64,000 bases of DNA from Lunularia cruciata. Taxonomy: Eukaryota; Streptophyta; Marchantiopsida; Lunulariales; Lunulariaceae. The notes under the pieces are model-generated. The model was not told the DNA's origin. It did not search any database and saw only the letters and a list, made by a program, of their open reading frames with translations. The first letter of the stretch is position 1; the number at the start of each line of letters is the position of its first letter. The position numbers were made by a program, and so were the translations under genes. The DNA lies in the NCBI GenBank assembly GCA_948567375.1, contig OX419755.1, forward strand, positions 55,942,291 through 56,006,290. Reading direction: 5' to 3'. Positions 30,158 to 42,908 of the stretch are shown piece by piece.

Positions 30158-33100
30158 TGTGACAACCCCGCAAATATCACTTTTGTGGTAATTAGGTAAG
30201 TAAATTTTGTTCTTGTAGAGATATGATTCAAAATTGGTCAAATACAAAGCAAACAATAACAATCTTAGTTCTTCTTGGTTGAATCTTTAATCTTTGAGGT
30301 AGAAACCACACACAAAAGAGAGTAACAAGCATTGATTTGCAGTCTTGTCACACAAAAATGTCACTCTTAATCACAACTCCATCAAATCTTTCCAAACAAT
30401 CTTGATTGTGATGATTTAGTTTTTCCCAAAGACAACCCTTCATTGCAAAGCACCTTTACCTCATAATTGTGTTCCACTCCTCCATTGAAGGCACAACTTC
30501 CTCAATCAAAATTGTTTCACATCAACTCAACATTGCACTCACAAATGCAAAATACTACAAACACTACAATTCCTTTCAGATCTGTCAAGGCATTGCTCTG
30601 ATTGCACTTCACTCAGGCTCAAACACACAAAATGAAGATCAAGGCTATGGAATCCAACATCCAACAAGCACATTGACTTGCACTTTAGAATTCTCCAAAC
30701 ACTCACAAAAACAAACACAAATTTGATACTTGGAAACAAGCTCAAGCGACAAGCATTGCAACTAGCACTTTGCTTTATCTATCTTCAAAATTATGAATTC
30801 TGAACAACATAACACTATGAATGCCTCCTTTAAATAGTCAAGCAATCAATAGTTGCTACCAACTATACCATTCAACAACAACTTTTCTAACTTGTAGATC
30901 CAAAATGACAATGCACCTCTATATATCGGCCTCATCATATCTCAATCTGTTTCTAATCCAATCCAATATCAACTTTGACTTCGGCTTCCAAACCCAATGA
31001 TCTTCCTTCAAGAATTTCCCTTCTTTGGATCTATCATCAATTACCAAATCCTTTGCTATTTCTACTCCTTCTTCACTACAAAATACAATTGAGGTCATGG
31101 GTAACCTTTCTAACTCTTTATCTTTTGACCCATTCTTCTCTAATGTCTCAAGTGACAACTCCAAAGACACCTACACTCCTACTTCTGCATCTTTGGACTT
31201 CTTATCTTCCTTCACACTACTACAAAGTCTCTCTAACTCTGAATTCACCAAGTCTATTCTGAGACTTACATTGTCTCCTACCTCCAACATCTTCCTACCT
31301 ACTCCTTCCCTTAAACAAACCAGAAGATTGTTCATATCTACATCTTTTGCTCTCATCTTCCAAGCTTCTTGCACAAGCAATTTCAATTCATGCAGTCTTG
31401 CTTCCTCCAACTTTCCTTAAACCTATGTGCTCAACATGGCTCGCAATCTTCCAACAACTTCTCCTACTGATTTTGATGCATACCTCTAAGAGCATTCTGC
31501 CTTCAACTTGTCTTTGTATTCAACAACAAGCATCTTCTTCTCCTCCATATATTGAGAACTCTATAGCTCAAGACTTCTTACCAAGCCTCACAATCTTTCT
31601 TCCTCTTGGTGTCAGATTGACAACTCTCTCTGCCATGCTTGATCTTTTCATGCTGCATTCTTCTTCAAGCTTTCTAACTCCTGCTCCATCACAATTGCCA
31701 TCATTATCACATGATTACATTTGATGTGAGCTTCACTGACCTCTTTCATCTTTGCCAACAACATCATTTGCTCCTTCAACTCTGTGGCTTGACTGTGCAT
31801 CTCTTTTCCCCTCTTCTCAAAACTCTCTTGCAAATTCTTAAAGTCTTCTTCTTCAAGGCTGCATCCACCCAAATTTTCTCAGCTTCTTCTTCTCTTCAAG
31901 TCACACTCTCCTGCAATCCTTTCATTTTGTCTAGCAGATACTTCACCACTTGCAACTCATTCTTCACCTTCATATGATCTCATGGGATTACCTTCTGCTG
32001 CACCTCCAACAGCTCTAACAATGGAGTCACAATTTTTGTTGAATATTGTACTCCTCCAAAGCTCTCTTTGTCTTTGGCTTTGTCTTTGTACTTTTTTTCT
32101 TCCATTGTTGCCTTACCTCAAAGTCTTGATCTTTGTACTTTAAGCAATATTGCTTGCAAGCTTTCTTCTTCCTTGTAGACTAAACTTGGACCTGTAGGGT
32201 CTTCCATTATTGACTTCTTGCCTCTGCCTCCCTTCTGGTCTTCCTTCTTTGGCTCTGCATCCATCTCCTCCATAGCCAATTCTAAACAAGGGTTATCTCC
32301 TCCATCCATAGAATCAATCACCGCATGAAATGCTTCATCTTCTTATGCTTTAGTTGATTGCTGAACTTCCTCTTCACCATCACTCTCACTTCCAGATCCC
32401 TCACTTTGTATTGTGAGCTCCGCTTCTTTTGAGTCTTCTCCTTTGGACTTTGTCTCATCTTCAGACTTTGTTTTTGAAGTCTCCTCCTTCACTGCCTTCT
32501 TACTCTATAGATTGAGACTTTGGGTCTTCTGTTGTGGCTAAGGCAAGGCTAACTCTTTGGGTTTAGTCCGCTTCTTTGTCTTTGGACTTCTTCCTTCCAC
32601 CATCTCCCTCTATCCCGTTTTGATAAAGTGATCATTGCTGGCTTGCAGTTGTATCATGTATTGCTGCTCCTCTTCATCCGCTTCCCATCATAGATCAAGA
32701 TGGACATGTGACACCATGCGATGCCTCTCTTTTGTTGTCAGCAAATTCAATCCAAAGTAGAAGTGTGCTACAAACGGTGCAAAGTAATGTGGAGGTAAAT
32801 TGGTTCTCCAATTGATGATCATTTGCTTCATTCAGTGGTGGAAGCACTTTGCCTAGTTCACCCTCACTCCTACAAACATTTGGTGGAAGAAGTTTGCCTG
32901 CTGCATGTTTACATATGTCATTTGTTTGGGTTTGAACATGGCCATTATCACTCCTACAATGCTTTGTTTAATTGGATCCCGATAGGACTCTACTTTGTAA
33001 CCATTGTTAGTATACAAGGCAAAGAACAAATTTCTAATTTCTGCAATCTCCTCTACAACATCACACTTCAGATAGAAGGTGATCCTAGTCACCTCTCCTA

Positions 33101-33919
33101 CTTCCTTTCCCAATACTAACCTCTAATCCAACTCAATCCATCAAGCTAGATTTCCTCTCTTCCCCTCGACTTTAGGGCCTTCCTCACAATTACTAGCAAC
33201 TATCTCTACCATGACTCTTGGGAAACTAAAATTCCAATTCCATGCTAGAAATGTAATCTGAAATCTATTCAAGACATCAATCCTCACTATAACATCTAAC
33301 CTCCAAATTGCAAAACTCCTCACTACAAGTGCATTCTTGCACTTCTTTGCCATGATTTGCTCTCTAGTTCTTTGACACTGAAAAAATATCCCCTATCTTG
33401 GACGCGACACTCTAAGCCCTTCTAGACTTTGGAAATTTTCACTCTCAATTGGCTTCTTGACCACATTATTGTAGGATGACTACTCAAAGGAACATGATAT
33501 CTATTTGACATATTCAATTTCCATCTACACAGTTGTAATTTTAGAGTACCCCAAAGTGTGGTCATTCTTCAATCAATTTCAAAATTGACTCCTACTTCTT
33601 CTATGTATTGGTTTCCTGTCACTATCAAGGCCTTCTTCTTCTGCCTTTGCCATTTCTTGAAGTGTACTTTCTTGCCACGTAGAAAGGTTGTTACACCGTT
33701 TTCATATTTGCCTTTGCTTCTTGGTCCAAAGACACCCTTCTTTGGATTTGTCTCTTCATAACCCCATCTGAGTACTTCCGGTTCCCAACCCCTAGTTGAC
33801 TTCTTTGGGTTTACTCCAAAGACACACCAATCCATTCTTTCCTTTGTAATTTTGCTTTCTTACTCACTTCTTCTTCAAAACTTTAACAAAATAGAACAAA
33901 AACAAATGTGGGTACCACA
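30158..33919 (-). mobile_element. F1 solo LTR, copy c (oldest complete)
   Basis: 3,762 bp with ends TGTGACAACC...GGTACCACA and target duplication GTAAG, inserted in F2 copy A. It is strongly diverged from the 3.7-kb copy, with few CpG sites left, but is full length. The TATA-like box for genomic RNA persists near 30829-30838, at a similar distance from the LTR end. It must have arisen by recombination between two LTRs, leaving one. Confidence 0.93.
30919..33353 (-). pseudogene. U3-encoded ORF remnant, F1 copy c
   Basis: Recognisable pieces in sense order: 33353-33141 ('FAIWRLDVIVRIDVLNRFQI', 'FLAWNWNFSFPRVM'), 33113-32853 ('NNGYKVESYRDPIKQSIVGV', 'KPKQMTYVNMQQANFFHQMF'), 32321-32118, 31872-31648, 31410-31171 (coiled coil, 'RKMLEVGDNVSLRIDLVNSE') and the acidic C-terminal part at 31170-30919. 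Frameshifts and stops are numerous. Even so, the N-terminal and C-terminal blocks still align with the younger copies, which makes this the best divergent copy for a selection test. Confidence 0.7.
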
Positions 33920-34429
33920 GTAAGGTCATTTCATGTCTATTGAGCTTTGAGAGTACAAGATTGAGGGAAAAGAGAGGCCTATTAGACTTGTGACTACATA
34001 AGACCTTCATCACCAAGATTAAGAAGAAAGAAATCTACAACCAAGGATTTGTGTGAGGTTTGTGGAGTGGAAAGATTTCCAAAGAGCCATGAGTATAGTG
34101 GATTAGTAGCATCGTTAGAGACCTTGGTGAAAGATCTTAGAGAGAGTCTTAGTTCTGTTATGGAGAAACTACTTTCATTATATAGTTATCAAGATTAGTG
34201 ATAAATAAAGTTAATCTTTCAATTGATGGATTAACTATCCATAAAATTTTGATTACTATGCACATTATTATTTAATTGTGTGGTGGAACTCTTAGAGCAA
34301 CCTCAGCCTTTTGTATTTCTTATGGTTTAATAATCTCAAATAGTATTAGTCATATGTGTAATCTATTAGTTATAGCTCGAGGAACAACATCAAAGAAAAG
34401 AAAGGAGATAGGTAGTGAGGGACTAAGAT

Positions 34430-35340
34430 GGAAAACTTTTGAATTTCTTTGGCAAGGATAGAGAAGATTTAGAAGTCTTTGTAAGAGATTTAAGAGGGCT
34501 TGTATAGGCAACAACAAGAAGTGAAAGAATAAGTGGTACTCATTTATTATCTAATTTCTTTGAGGACAAAACTCCTACATGGTATGAGTCATAGTACAAA
34601 AAATAGATGACCAAGAGGAGTCTTTGAAGAGTTTGACTATTGCATTTATTGAGAAATTTATTTTGATTGAATGTTATGGGAGATTGATGAGTGAGGTTAC
34701 CTTCCTCCAACAAGAAGATTAAGAGAAAGTGAGAGTAGATGGAGAATGAGTAGAGTAGTTAGAGTCATAGTTACGTAAAGTGTTGTAGAAGAGTGTGCAT
34801 AATATGAAAACTACTATGATTGGGATAGTAGCTTACCAAGACTTTTATGGGAAGGTTGAAACCATAGATTCAAAGTATGGTGAGACATGAAAAAACTTCT
34901 TCTAAGGTAGAACTTATCAAGATTTTGGTCTATATGGAAGAGAGTTTGGAAGCAAATGAGAGTGATTTAGTTGTGAAGAAAGTTGTGCATCCTTCACAAA
35001 TCCAAAAGTTGATGGAGCTTTTGATCCTTTAGTGGCAAAGGTTTCACCATAAGTAGTTCTTTCTCAAGTTTCTGCATCTCTACCAAAAGATCTACTTCTA
35101 ACCATCACAAAGCAACTATATTTATCTCTCAAGATCAATGTAGTCCAACCATGGGAGAATAAAGAGGTGAACCAAAATGTTGGGAGATACCTAGAGATTA
35201 TGGAAACTATAAATATAGAGGAGGTCAAAAAATTAGTAATTTAAATGATAGAAATTGTTTTGGTTGTAGAGGTAGAGGTCATATCTAAAAGAATTGCTCA
35301 AATTTCACTCATTATGGAAGAAAGGTTTATGAAGGAGCAA
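34430..35340 (+). pseudogene. F2 copy A Gag remnant with CCHC knuckle
   Basis: Aligns with the F2 copy D Gag (62651-61730). The start region 'gaatttctttggcaagga' has lost phase by a small deletion. Near 35253-35300 a zinc knuckle reads CFGCRGRGHI-stop-KNC, so one residue is now a stop. Multiple frameshifts; nonfunctional. Confidence 0.7.
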
Positions 35341-35481
35341 ATAGAAAGAAAGAAGGAGGTGTTGAAACCAAAGTACCTCATGTGAAAAATAGAGGTAAGG
35401 GGATAACATCCATAGATGTGGTTGAAAGCAATTATGAGAAGAGAGAATGCTCAAATTCCAAAGGTTTAACTTGGAATTTTG

Positions 35482-35486
35482 GTACA
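35482..35486. repeat. Target duplication GTACA (left) of F1 copy d
   Basis: GTACA precedes TGTGGTACAC at 35487; the right duplicate is ATACA at 39273-39277, one mismatch. Confidence 0.8.
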
Positions 35487-35897
35487 TGTGGTACACACAT
35501 TTTTGTTGTTTTTTTTAATTTGGAAGAAGAAGTGTATAGAGAAGTTGAATTGCGCATGTATGGTCAAAGAAGGCAAAGAAAAGTGTCCTTGGGATGAAAC
35601 CCGAGGTAATGTGGCTTTGGGTCATAAGGCAAGGTACTTGGAATTGCCTTGTCAGCATATAACTCAAAGTAAGGAGTCTTTGTATTGGGGGTGCTCAACC
35701 CGAGGCGAGGACAGTGTAACAACTTTCCTTGGGGGCAAGACATTCAAGAAGGGACCGTTCAAAAATGGCGGTCATATGCGTGAAGGACACTTGATAGTGA
35801 CAAGAGCATGCAGGAGATGTGATTTCTTGGTAGAACCTTGAATTGAAGAAAGATGAAGAAGGTGCGACTCTATAAAAATTTGGCTAAAGACAAAGCG

Positions 35898-38479
35898 ATG
35901 ACAAGCAATTTTCCCTTGCCGTTAAGAAGTCGTCCTGCAAGAGATCATGGGAAGGGAAGTAGAGTCAAAGATGCGCTAATGTGTAGAGAAGAATTCGAGA
36001 GTTAATCCGGGAATCAGTAGGAAGAGTAGTCCCTAGCCCAAAGTAGAAGAGAGAAAGATGGGAGGGGGAAAAATAATTCCAAATTCACAATGAGAAATCA
36101 TGCAATTTGGAAGTTAGATGTGATTGCAAGAGTTGAAGTCTTGAGCAGGCTTCAGATCACATTCGTGGCATGGAACTGGAATTTTAGCTTTCTAGGGTTC
36201 ATGATTGAGATCATCGAGAGTAAGTGTTGCGATGGTCCCAAGGAAGAAGGGAAGAGAGGTAATCCGGCTTGCTAGATAGAGTCGGATTGGAGGTTAGTAC
36301 TCAGAAGAGAAGCATGCGCAAAGCATGGTGCCACATTCTTGGGGAAGGGTAAAGTAGCAGAAAAAACCCAAGAGGTGAGAGATACTTTCTCTTTGAAGCA
36401 CACAAAGAATGGTTACAAAGTAGAGAGCTATAAGGATCCTGTCAAGAGAGGGATCGTGAGTGCTCTAATGGTGATCTTGAAGCCAAAGTGAACGACTTAT
36501 GTGATGAAGCACCAAGCGGTGTTCTTCCAGAAGATGTTTGCAAGAGAGTCAATTAACTGGGCAAAGTGTCCTCATGGGAGGACAAGACAGATGGTGCAGA
36601 ATTTGCAAGATAAGTTGCCTCCACATTACATTGTGTCGTTTGCAGCCCATTTCTATCTGGGACTGAATTTGCTCAATGCGGCGGAGCGCAATAGGATGGT
36701 GTCTCATTTCCATCCCAACTTAAGAAGAGATGTTGACACAGAGGAGCAACAACACATTCTTCAGATCAGGAGCAGTGATGAGTACTATGCACAGACGGGG
36801 AAGAGTGTGCAGTTGGAAGTGAGTACTCTAAAGTCAAAGAAGATGAGTCGACAAGGAGAAGGAGAAGAAGTCGAGAAAGTAAGACCTTGGAAGGCTAGAA
36901 GGGTAAACCCGAGGAAAGGAATGGTGGTAATTGCATTGTCGGAGGAATAATTGGAAGGCAAAGCCAAGTGCAAGTCCAAAGACTTGGAAAGAGATGAAGA
37001 ACCCAAGTTCACACTGTAGAGTGGAGACACGAGTAGTGATAGTGATGATGGAGGGGAGATGACATTGATACCTGAGGAAGAGGAAGCCAAGATGGAGATG
37101 GAGGAGAAAGGTAACTCAAAACTGGAAGATCAAGTGCCAGAGCAAGAGGAGAAGAGAGTTACCATTCAAAGAGGAGTTTGTTCTAGATGAAAGGCAAAGT
37201 GTGGAGCGAGGCTAAGTAAGGTAAGAGAAGAGGAGGATGAAAGTTTGGGGAGCAAAGCATCCATTCCTATAAGGCAACTATGGCTTAGAAGGCAAGTGTC
37301 AAGTGAGGAAGAGGTGAAGAAGGAGATCACTCCGCAAGTCGAGGTAACTCCGAGTGAAGGAGTAGAGTACCTATGGGAGGTTGTGTGCTCGTTATTAGTA
37401 AAGTTAGAGCACAAGAAGAAGGAGACGCAGTCAAAGTGTTTGGAGGTGAAGATTGTGTTGCAGGTGTTAGCAAGATTAGAAGAAGAGAACTCGGAGTTAA
37501 AGAAGAGTATAATCCAAGGTGAGGAGGAAAGGGAAGTACTACAAGTAGATACAATAGTACAGAATCAAGTGATTGAGAACCTGAGGAGAGAAGCAAGGAA
37601 TAGGGAGGAACTAATAGAGCAAAACGTCATAGCAAGGGAAAGACAAATAGCTGAGTATGAAATCTTAAAGCAACAGTTTGCTGATTCGAGACTAGAAATT
37701 ATCCATGCTATGGCAAGAGTAGTAGAGAAAGGGCAAGAGCTAGATAGGGTGATGGAGAGTGTAGAGGAGAAGAAGCAGCTGTGGCAACAAGAGTTGACAG
37801 TGAGGTATAGAGAGGACGAAAGGTTGAGAGAGTTACTTTGCAATCAGGAGGAAAAGATTGTGCAAAAAGAGAAGGAGAAGGAAGCTGTGAAAGTTGAGTT
37901 TGAAGTAGAGTTGGCAATGTACAGAGAAGATTGGCTTGCAGATCAAGAACGGGAGAGGAAAATGAAATTGGAGCCATTAAAGGAGATCATGATCAAGATG
38001 AATGTGATGCTAAGTATAGAGGTTAGTGTGCGCATTGAAGAGACAAGACTGCATGAGGTGAAGTTGTTGGTGCAAGAGACAAGGCGGAGAAATGTGAAGG
38101 ACAAAGACTTGAATGCCTTACTTATCAATCTAAGAACTCGTGTAGATAGAAAGATATTGGAGGTAGAAGACAATATCACAATCAGATTAGACTTAGTCAA
38201 ATTAGAGATAGATAAACTTTGGAAGGATATCAGAGCAAAACCCAAAGTAGATAACATAGGAATGAAGATGTCTTTGGAATTACGTTGGAGACATTGGAGA
38301 AGAGTGGGTCGGGAGATAAGGAGTTAGAAAGATTACCTAGTGGAATTTCAGATCAAGAAAGAGAACTATTAGATTTGGTAGGGGAATTAGGAGTTGTGAA
38401 ACCCAAAGGTAGAGTAGTAGTGAGTGAAGTTATTTCGGGATTGAAAGTTGAGGAAGAAGTAGACATTGGATCGGATTAG
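35898..38479 (+). pseudogene. U3-encoded coiled-coil ORF, F1 copy d
   Basis: The frame from ATG 35898 holds phase to about 38280 and then shifts; total span is 2,582 nt against 2,574 elsewhere. The segment 37245-38327 is open for 360 codons, the longest uninterrupted coiled-coil part in the window. It covers 'EVVCSLLVKLEHKKKE', 'EEENSELKKSIIQGEEERE', 'ERQIAEYEILKQQFADSRLE', 'VMESVEEKKQLWQQEL', 'AMYREDWLADQERERK' and 'DRKILEVEDNITIRLDLVKL'. Stops occur near 36273, 36490, 36950 and 37190. The N-terminal block at 36501-36950 shows 'MMKHQAVFFQKMFARESINW', 'PPHYIVSFAAHFYLGLNLLN' and 'VSHFHPNLRRDVDTEEQQ'. The product is unknown. Confidence 0.8.
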
Positions 38480-38595
38480 TAACAGTTTTGAGATTTGAAG
38501 AGGTAGATATGAAGAGATGTATTGTCATTTTGGATCTGTAGGTTTGTAGAGTTGTTGTAGAACGGTTTAGTTGTTAGAACGGTCATTTGCTTCAC

Positions 38596-38603
38596 TATTT
38601 AAG
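38596..38603 (+). promoter_or_regulatory. TATA-like box P2, F1 copy d
   Basis: TTCACTATTTAAGAGTGGTA, about 0.67 kb before the LTR end at 39272, as in the other F1 LTRs. Confidence 0.55.
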
Positions 38604-39272
38604 AGTGGTATTCACAGTATTCTGTTGTTTAGTGCACATTATTTCTGAGAATAGATAAAGCAAAGTGATGTGAAGTAGTGCTCGTTGCTTGAGATTGATT
38701 CTGAGTTTCAAGATTGTGTTTGTGTTTGTGAGTGTGTGAGAAATTTGAAGTGCAAGTTAGTGTGCTTGTTGGATGTTGGATTCTGCAGCCTTGATCTTTA
38801 CTCTATGTGTTTGATCTTGAGTGAAGTGCAATCAAAGCAATGCCTTGACAGATCTAAGAGGAATTGTAGTGTTGGTAGTATTTTACATTTGTGAGTGCAG
38901 CATAGTGTTGATGTGAAGCAATTTTGATCGAGGAAGTTGTGCCTTCAATGGAGGGGTGGAACAAAATTCTGAGGCAAAGTCATTTTGTAGTGAAGTGCCA
39001 TTTTTGGGAGAGCTTGAATCATCACAATCAAGATTGTTTGGAGAGATTTGATGGAGTTGTGATTAAGGAGTGATAATTCGTGACGAGACTCCAGGTCAGT
39101 GCTTGTTACTCTCTTCTGGGTGTGGTTTCTACCTGAGAGACTAAAGACACAACCAAGAAGAACTACATTGTTACTTTTTGCTTTGTATTTGGAAATTTCT
39201 GACCAGTATCTCTACGGGAACAAACTTTACTTACCTGATTACCGCAAAAGTGATATTTGCCGGGTTGTCACA

Positions 39273-41630
39273 ATACAAGAGAAAAAGAACTCTCAATTTG
39301 TAAAAGATACATATTCTTCTCAGGGATTCATCCCTAGTAAGGATAGTTTTGTGCCTACTAGGAGTACTTGCACCACCCTTTCAACACCATCAACAACAAG
39401 GACTCCAAGGAAGAAGTTGGTGTTGGATAATTTCTTAATCTCAAAGCAACAATAAGACTACAATGTGTTGGAGGATGTTAGTAGTCACAAAGCTAATATC
39501 ATGATAGGCCAATTAATTACTTTGAATCCTACCTTGGAAAGGAGCTTAGAGGTGGTTTGAGTTCTACAAGGAGTAAGAGAAGAAGAAGGCAAAAGAGAAG
39601 AATTTGATATCAACAAGGGCGGTAGATGAAAACCAACACCATGGAAGGCTTGTGAATATACTTCCAAGATTGATGTGAGAGTGGATGTTCATAACATCAA
39701 GAATGCACTTGTTGATGGAAGGTCCATGGTGAAGGCCATATCAAATATGTTAATGATGAAGTTTTGTATGATACCCTATAGACCTTCAAAATTTTTTGTG
39801 AGCATGGCAAACAAGCAACAAGTTTGATCAATGGGTATGATGGACAAGGTGGTAGTATCAATTATGGGAGTTGAAAATCTCATGACCTTCCAAGATATGA
39901 ATATTCAAGCTATGGTTTGCTACTTACAAGACTATGGTTGGGAGGAGCTCATAAAATTGATTGATGGCACAAAGGGTACTTAAGAATTGGGCCATCAAAC
40001 CATGAAGTTATAGTTTTGGTAACTAATACCAATAACAACTCACATTCAAATACACCACCTTTTGATTATTGAGAACTAGATTAGAAAAAATTAGCTTCAA
40101 GTGTGGATACAATCTTGGAGGAAGAGAATTCTCTAGATGAGAATGAATCTAAACCTATAGTAGAATATGAATGAATCTAAATAAGATATGTATCCCTTGT
40201 GTGCAATGGATTATGTACCAAAGCCAAATATTTTGAAAAACCTGATAAATCACCATTGACACTTGAGTAGAGAGAGAAGATTATCTACTCTCAAGTATAG
40301 TCCAAACATTACCAAGGAAGCAAAGGTAAGATTAGAGGAGATTTTCTACAAGTCCATCCATGTGTTTCCTTTCAATTACAAGGTTCTAAAAATATCACCT
40401 TGGAGGAGAACCAAATAGAAGTAGGGTCATAAGCAAGACTTGTTTGCCAAAAGCAATGTTGCATGAGCCCACCAATTACTTTGATTGTGAAGGAGTAGAT
40501 TGATAAGCTCAAGGAGGCCAAGTTTATTCACATCAAGTTACCTTTGATGTGAATAATTTGGAATAGGTATCTCCAATTATTCTTGTGAAAAAAAATAGCA
40601 AACTTCAGGTATGTGTGGATTACAAGAAGCTCAATGCTATTACCACTCCTTTAACTACCGCTCCTTGCAATTTATTGATGAAATCTTGGAGGAGATTATG
40701 GGACATGAGAGTTGTAGTTTTGGAGATGGTTATAATAACTATAACCAAATCAAGATTGCACAAAAGCATCAACAACTCACTATATTCACCACACCTTGGA
40801 GGAATTTTGCTTTGAAGGTCATAACTTTTGGGTTTTTTAATGATCTAGCCACATCTGAAAAATTCATGAACAAGGTGTCTGACCCTTTTATTGGGAAATT
40901 TGTGAAAGACTCCTTTGACAACTTTTGTATTTACAAGAGCAAGGAACACTTTGAGCACTTGATCAAGGTCTTGCAATGCTTGGATGAGGCAAATGAATCA
41001 CTCACCTAGAGAAGTGCATCTTTGGTTGTGAAAAAGGTCTTCTTTTTAGGAATATCATTTCCAATGATAGAATTGTAATGGATCTTGAAAAGGTGAGGAA
41101 AATTTCAAAGCTTCTATTCCCTTCAAGATTGACAAAGTTATGCCAATTCTTCGAGATATTTGGGTACTATAAGAGGAGCATCTTCTCATTTTACAAAAAG
41201 GCTCATGCATTGACCATTTATATGAAGAATGGTGTAGAATACAAGGTGATTTTGGAGGACAAGAAAGCTCTCAAAGCTTTTGAGGGGATCAAGCAATCCC
41301 TTATTATGGCTCCAATTCTTTCTAAACTTGATTGGAATCCTAAAATTTGCATCCTTTACTCTAATACTTCCAATATTACTATTAGATGCACTTTCAATCA
41401 ATTATACCAATATAGACATAATCATCCAATAGTTTGTGCTAGTAGATAAATAGTCTTAATAGCGAGAAATTATTCAATCATAGAAACAAAAATGTCAGTA
41501 GTGATTTTTGGTCTCAAGAAGTTCCTATACTCTTTGATTGGGAAAAGGTCAAGATTTTCATAGATCATAAGGCTTTGAAGTACATCTTCAACAAGCCTAA
41601 TATGGAGAGGGAAAGTTAGCAAGGTAGATA
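39273..41630 (+). pseudogene. F2 copy A protease and RT/RNase H remnant
   Basis: Continues F2 after F1 copy d. Recognisable: the segment matching 'KQQWNYNVLEDVGSHKANI' of copy D (39440-39500), a decayed protease region near 39700, RT pieces ('LQVCVDYKKLNAI' at 40605, a decayed 'NDLATSEKFMNKV' for NAPATFQRFMNKV, 'NFCIYKSKEHFEHLIKVLQC') and RNase H from 41078 to about 41620 ('LDWNPKICILYSNTSNITIR' for TDAS). It ends abruptly at 41630 in the 3' LTR; the integrase region is deleted. Confidence 0.8.
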
Positions 41631-41995
41631 TGTAGCACTCATTGGTGCATGTATGCTCTATAGAAAAATTAAGTTTGGTATAGCAATTAGTTGAGAGCTA
41701 TAAGTTATATGGAGTTTAGCCAAGCTTCTAAATTAGCCATGATTAGCTAGAATTAGTCATAACCAAGATGGAAGTAACTCTACTTTTGGGAAAGTAAAAA
41801 GAGTGAGAATCACTTTGGATTTTAATGTATTGACTTTATATTATTCTTAGGTGTTTGACTTTGAGGAAAGAGTCAAGAACTCTTAGGCCCATAAACCTTT
41901 TAGTTGTAGATTTTTCTATAGTCCAAGGATAGCTCATGTGAAGAAATCCTTGACTTAGTAGTTGGTTCAAGTAAGACCAAATAATTAGGGTTTTT
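41631..41995 (+). repeat. F2 copy A 3' LTR (truncated)
   Basis: Starts TGTAGCACTCATTGGTGCAT against TGTAACACCCATTTGTGCAT and follows the F2 LTR for about 365 bp, to 'ttgacttagtagttgg'. The distal half is missing. The LTR is fused directly to RNase H, so the polypurine tract and integrase were lost in the same deletion. Confidence 0.75.
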
Positions 41996-42400
41996 TGTCT
42001 AAGCAAAATAGCTATTGAGAGTAATGTTAGCTATAGGCAAATATCTGCTATGAGAATTGAAGTAGACTTCTATTATTTGCAAGTTGCTACAAGACTCGCA
42101 CTATCTGCATTTAACAATCCAACTATGGGATGTTCTTCCTATGGGATTGAGATTGAGTGCAAGATTCCTCTTTATGGGGTGCATGTGAGAGTGAGCATAG
42201 ATTACTATTGGCATGTAAAATAATATGATAAAGTTAGATAGATAATGAATGCAAAGCTAGTGCACTAATGCACTTAGGCATTGTAATTTAGGTTAGAATC
42301 AAGGATTAGGAGCCAATTGGCATTTATGGGGGTGGCATTGGAGACATCCACCATAGAAGAAATATTGGGGAAGAAGTAGAAATTATTTTAAAAGTTTGAC
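41996..42400. other. Unassigned spacer
   Basis: No recognisable feature. Words such as 'aactatgggatgt' recur at 53397, on the far side of the F4 nest, so this and 53068-53680 may be parts of one older repeat. Confidence 0.3.
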
Positions 42401-42405
42401 CCTAC
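42401..42405. repeat. Target duplication CCTAC (left) of F4 copy b
   Basis: CCTAC precedes the decayed terminus AGTAATAT (for TGTAATAC) at 42406. CCTAC is found again at 53063-53067, 10.66 kb away, directly after the other terminus GTATTACA. Confidence 0.85.
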
Positions 42406-42908
42406 AGTAATATTTTGAGGACAGAGATAACACAATAAAGAGAAAACATAAATTCCACACTCAAACTTTGATGCCCCAAAGGAGCACATTCTCTTTATTA
42501 TATATACAAAGAGGATCTCTTCCAAGGAATCTCTTCCATAAGATTAGGTATCTAGATAGGTGACTTGTCAGCAACCTTTACCCTTAGATTACTTGCATGG
42601 ATGGGTGGCATGTTGGTCTTGGTCCCATTTGTTTGGTCAAATAGGCTTTGACCAGAGGGAAACTTGTAGGAAATCTTCCTCAAAGAATCTCAAAATCACA
42701 TGGGTGAGGTATCAGTAGAAAGCTCTTGGTGAGACAAACTTTTAATTGGTGGGGGGAGGGGAATCTGCATATTTTTGAGGCCTAATTCATCTACTTAGGC
42801 CTCCAAAATTGCCTCATTAAAGTTTTCAGGCCTATTTTGGCTTTTGTACTATCAGTAAAAGTGCTCTTTTAGTGATACCTCTATCTGATCTACTTCTCCA
42901 TCATGTGT
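42406..42908. mobile_element. F4 solo LTR, copy b, part 1
   Basis: Matches F4 copy a from its left end ('gatgccccaa', 'ctctttattatata', 'ggtgacttgtcagcaa') into the first of its two subrepeats. Interrupted at 42908 by F1 copy e. The rest of the F4 LTR is at 46691-46837 and 52982-53062. Confidence 0.85.
42904..42908. repeat. Target duplication TGTGT (left) of F1 copy e
   Basis: TGTGT before TGTGACAACCC; repeated at 46686-46690 after GGGCACCACA. Confidence 0.93.

Larger units (their letters stand above)
33920..35486 (+). mobile_element. F2 copy A, gag region
   Basis: Resumes the F2 sequence after the F1 insertion. It contains the end of the upstream ORF (to about 34200), a leader, gag (about 34430-35340) and the start of the segment before protease. 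It is cut again at 35486 by F1 copy d. Confidence 0.75.
35487..39272 (+). mobile_element. F1 solo LTR, copy d (plus orientation)
   Basis: 3,786 bp from TGTGGTACAC to GGGTTGTCACA, the only F1 LTR in plus orientation here. It is inserted in F2 copy A, 1.57 kb from copy c and inverted relative to it. TATA upstream of the frame near 35872 (TCTATAAAAAT), long frame 35898-38479, and second TATA-like box at 38596-38603. Confidence 0.93.

Noticed and set aside
36090..38479. A host coiled-coil gene (for example cytoskeletal or SMC-like) at this place
   Set aside because: The same sequence occurs in five places, always bounded by TGTG...CACA termini and, where intact, 5-bp duplications. It belongs to the F1 LTR.
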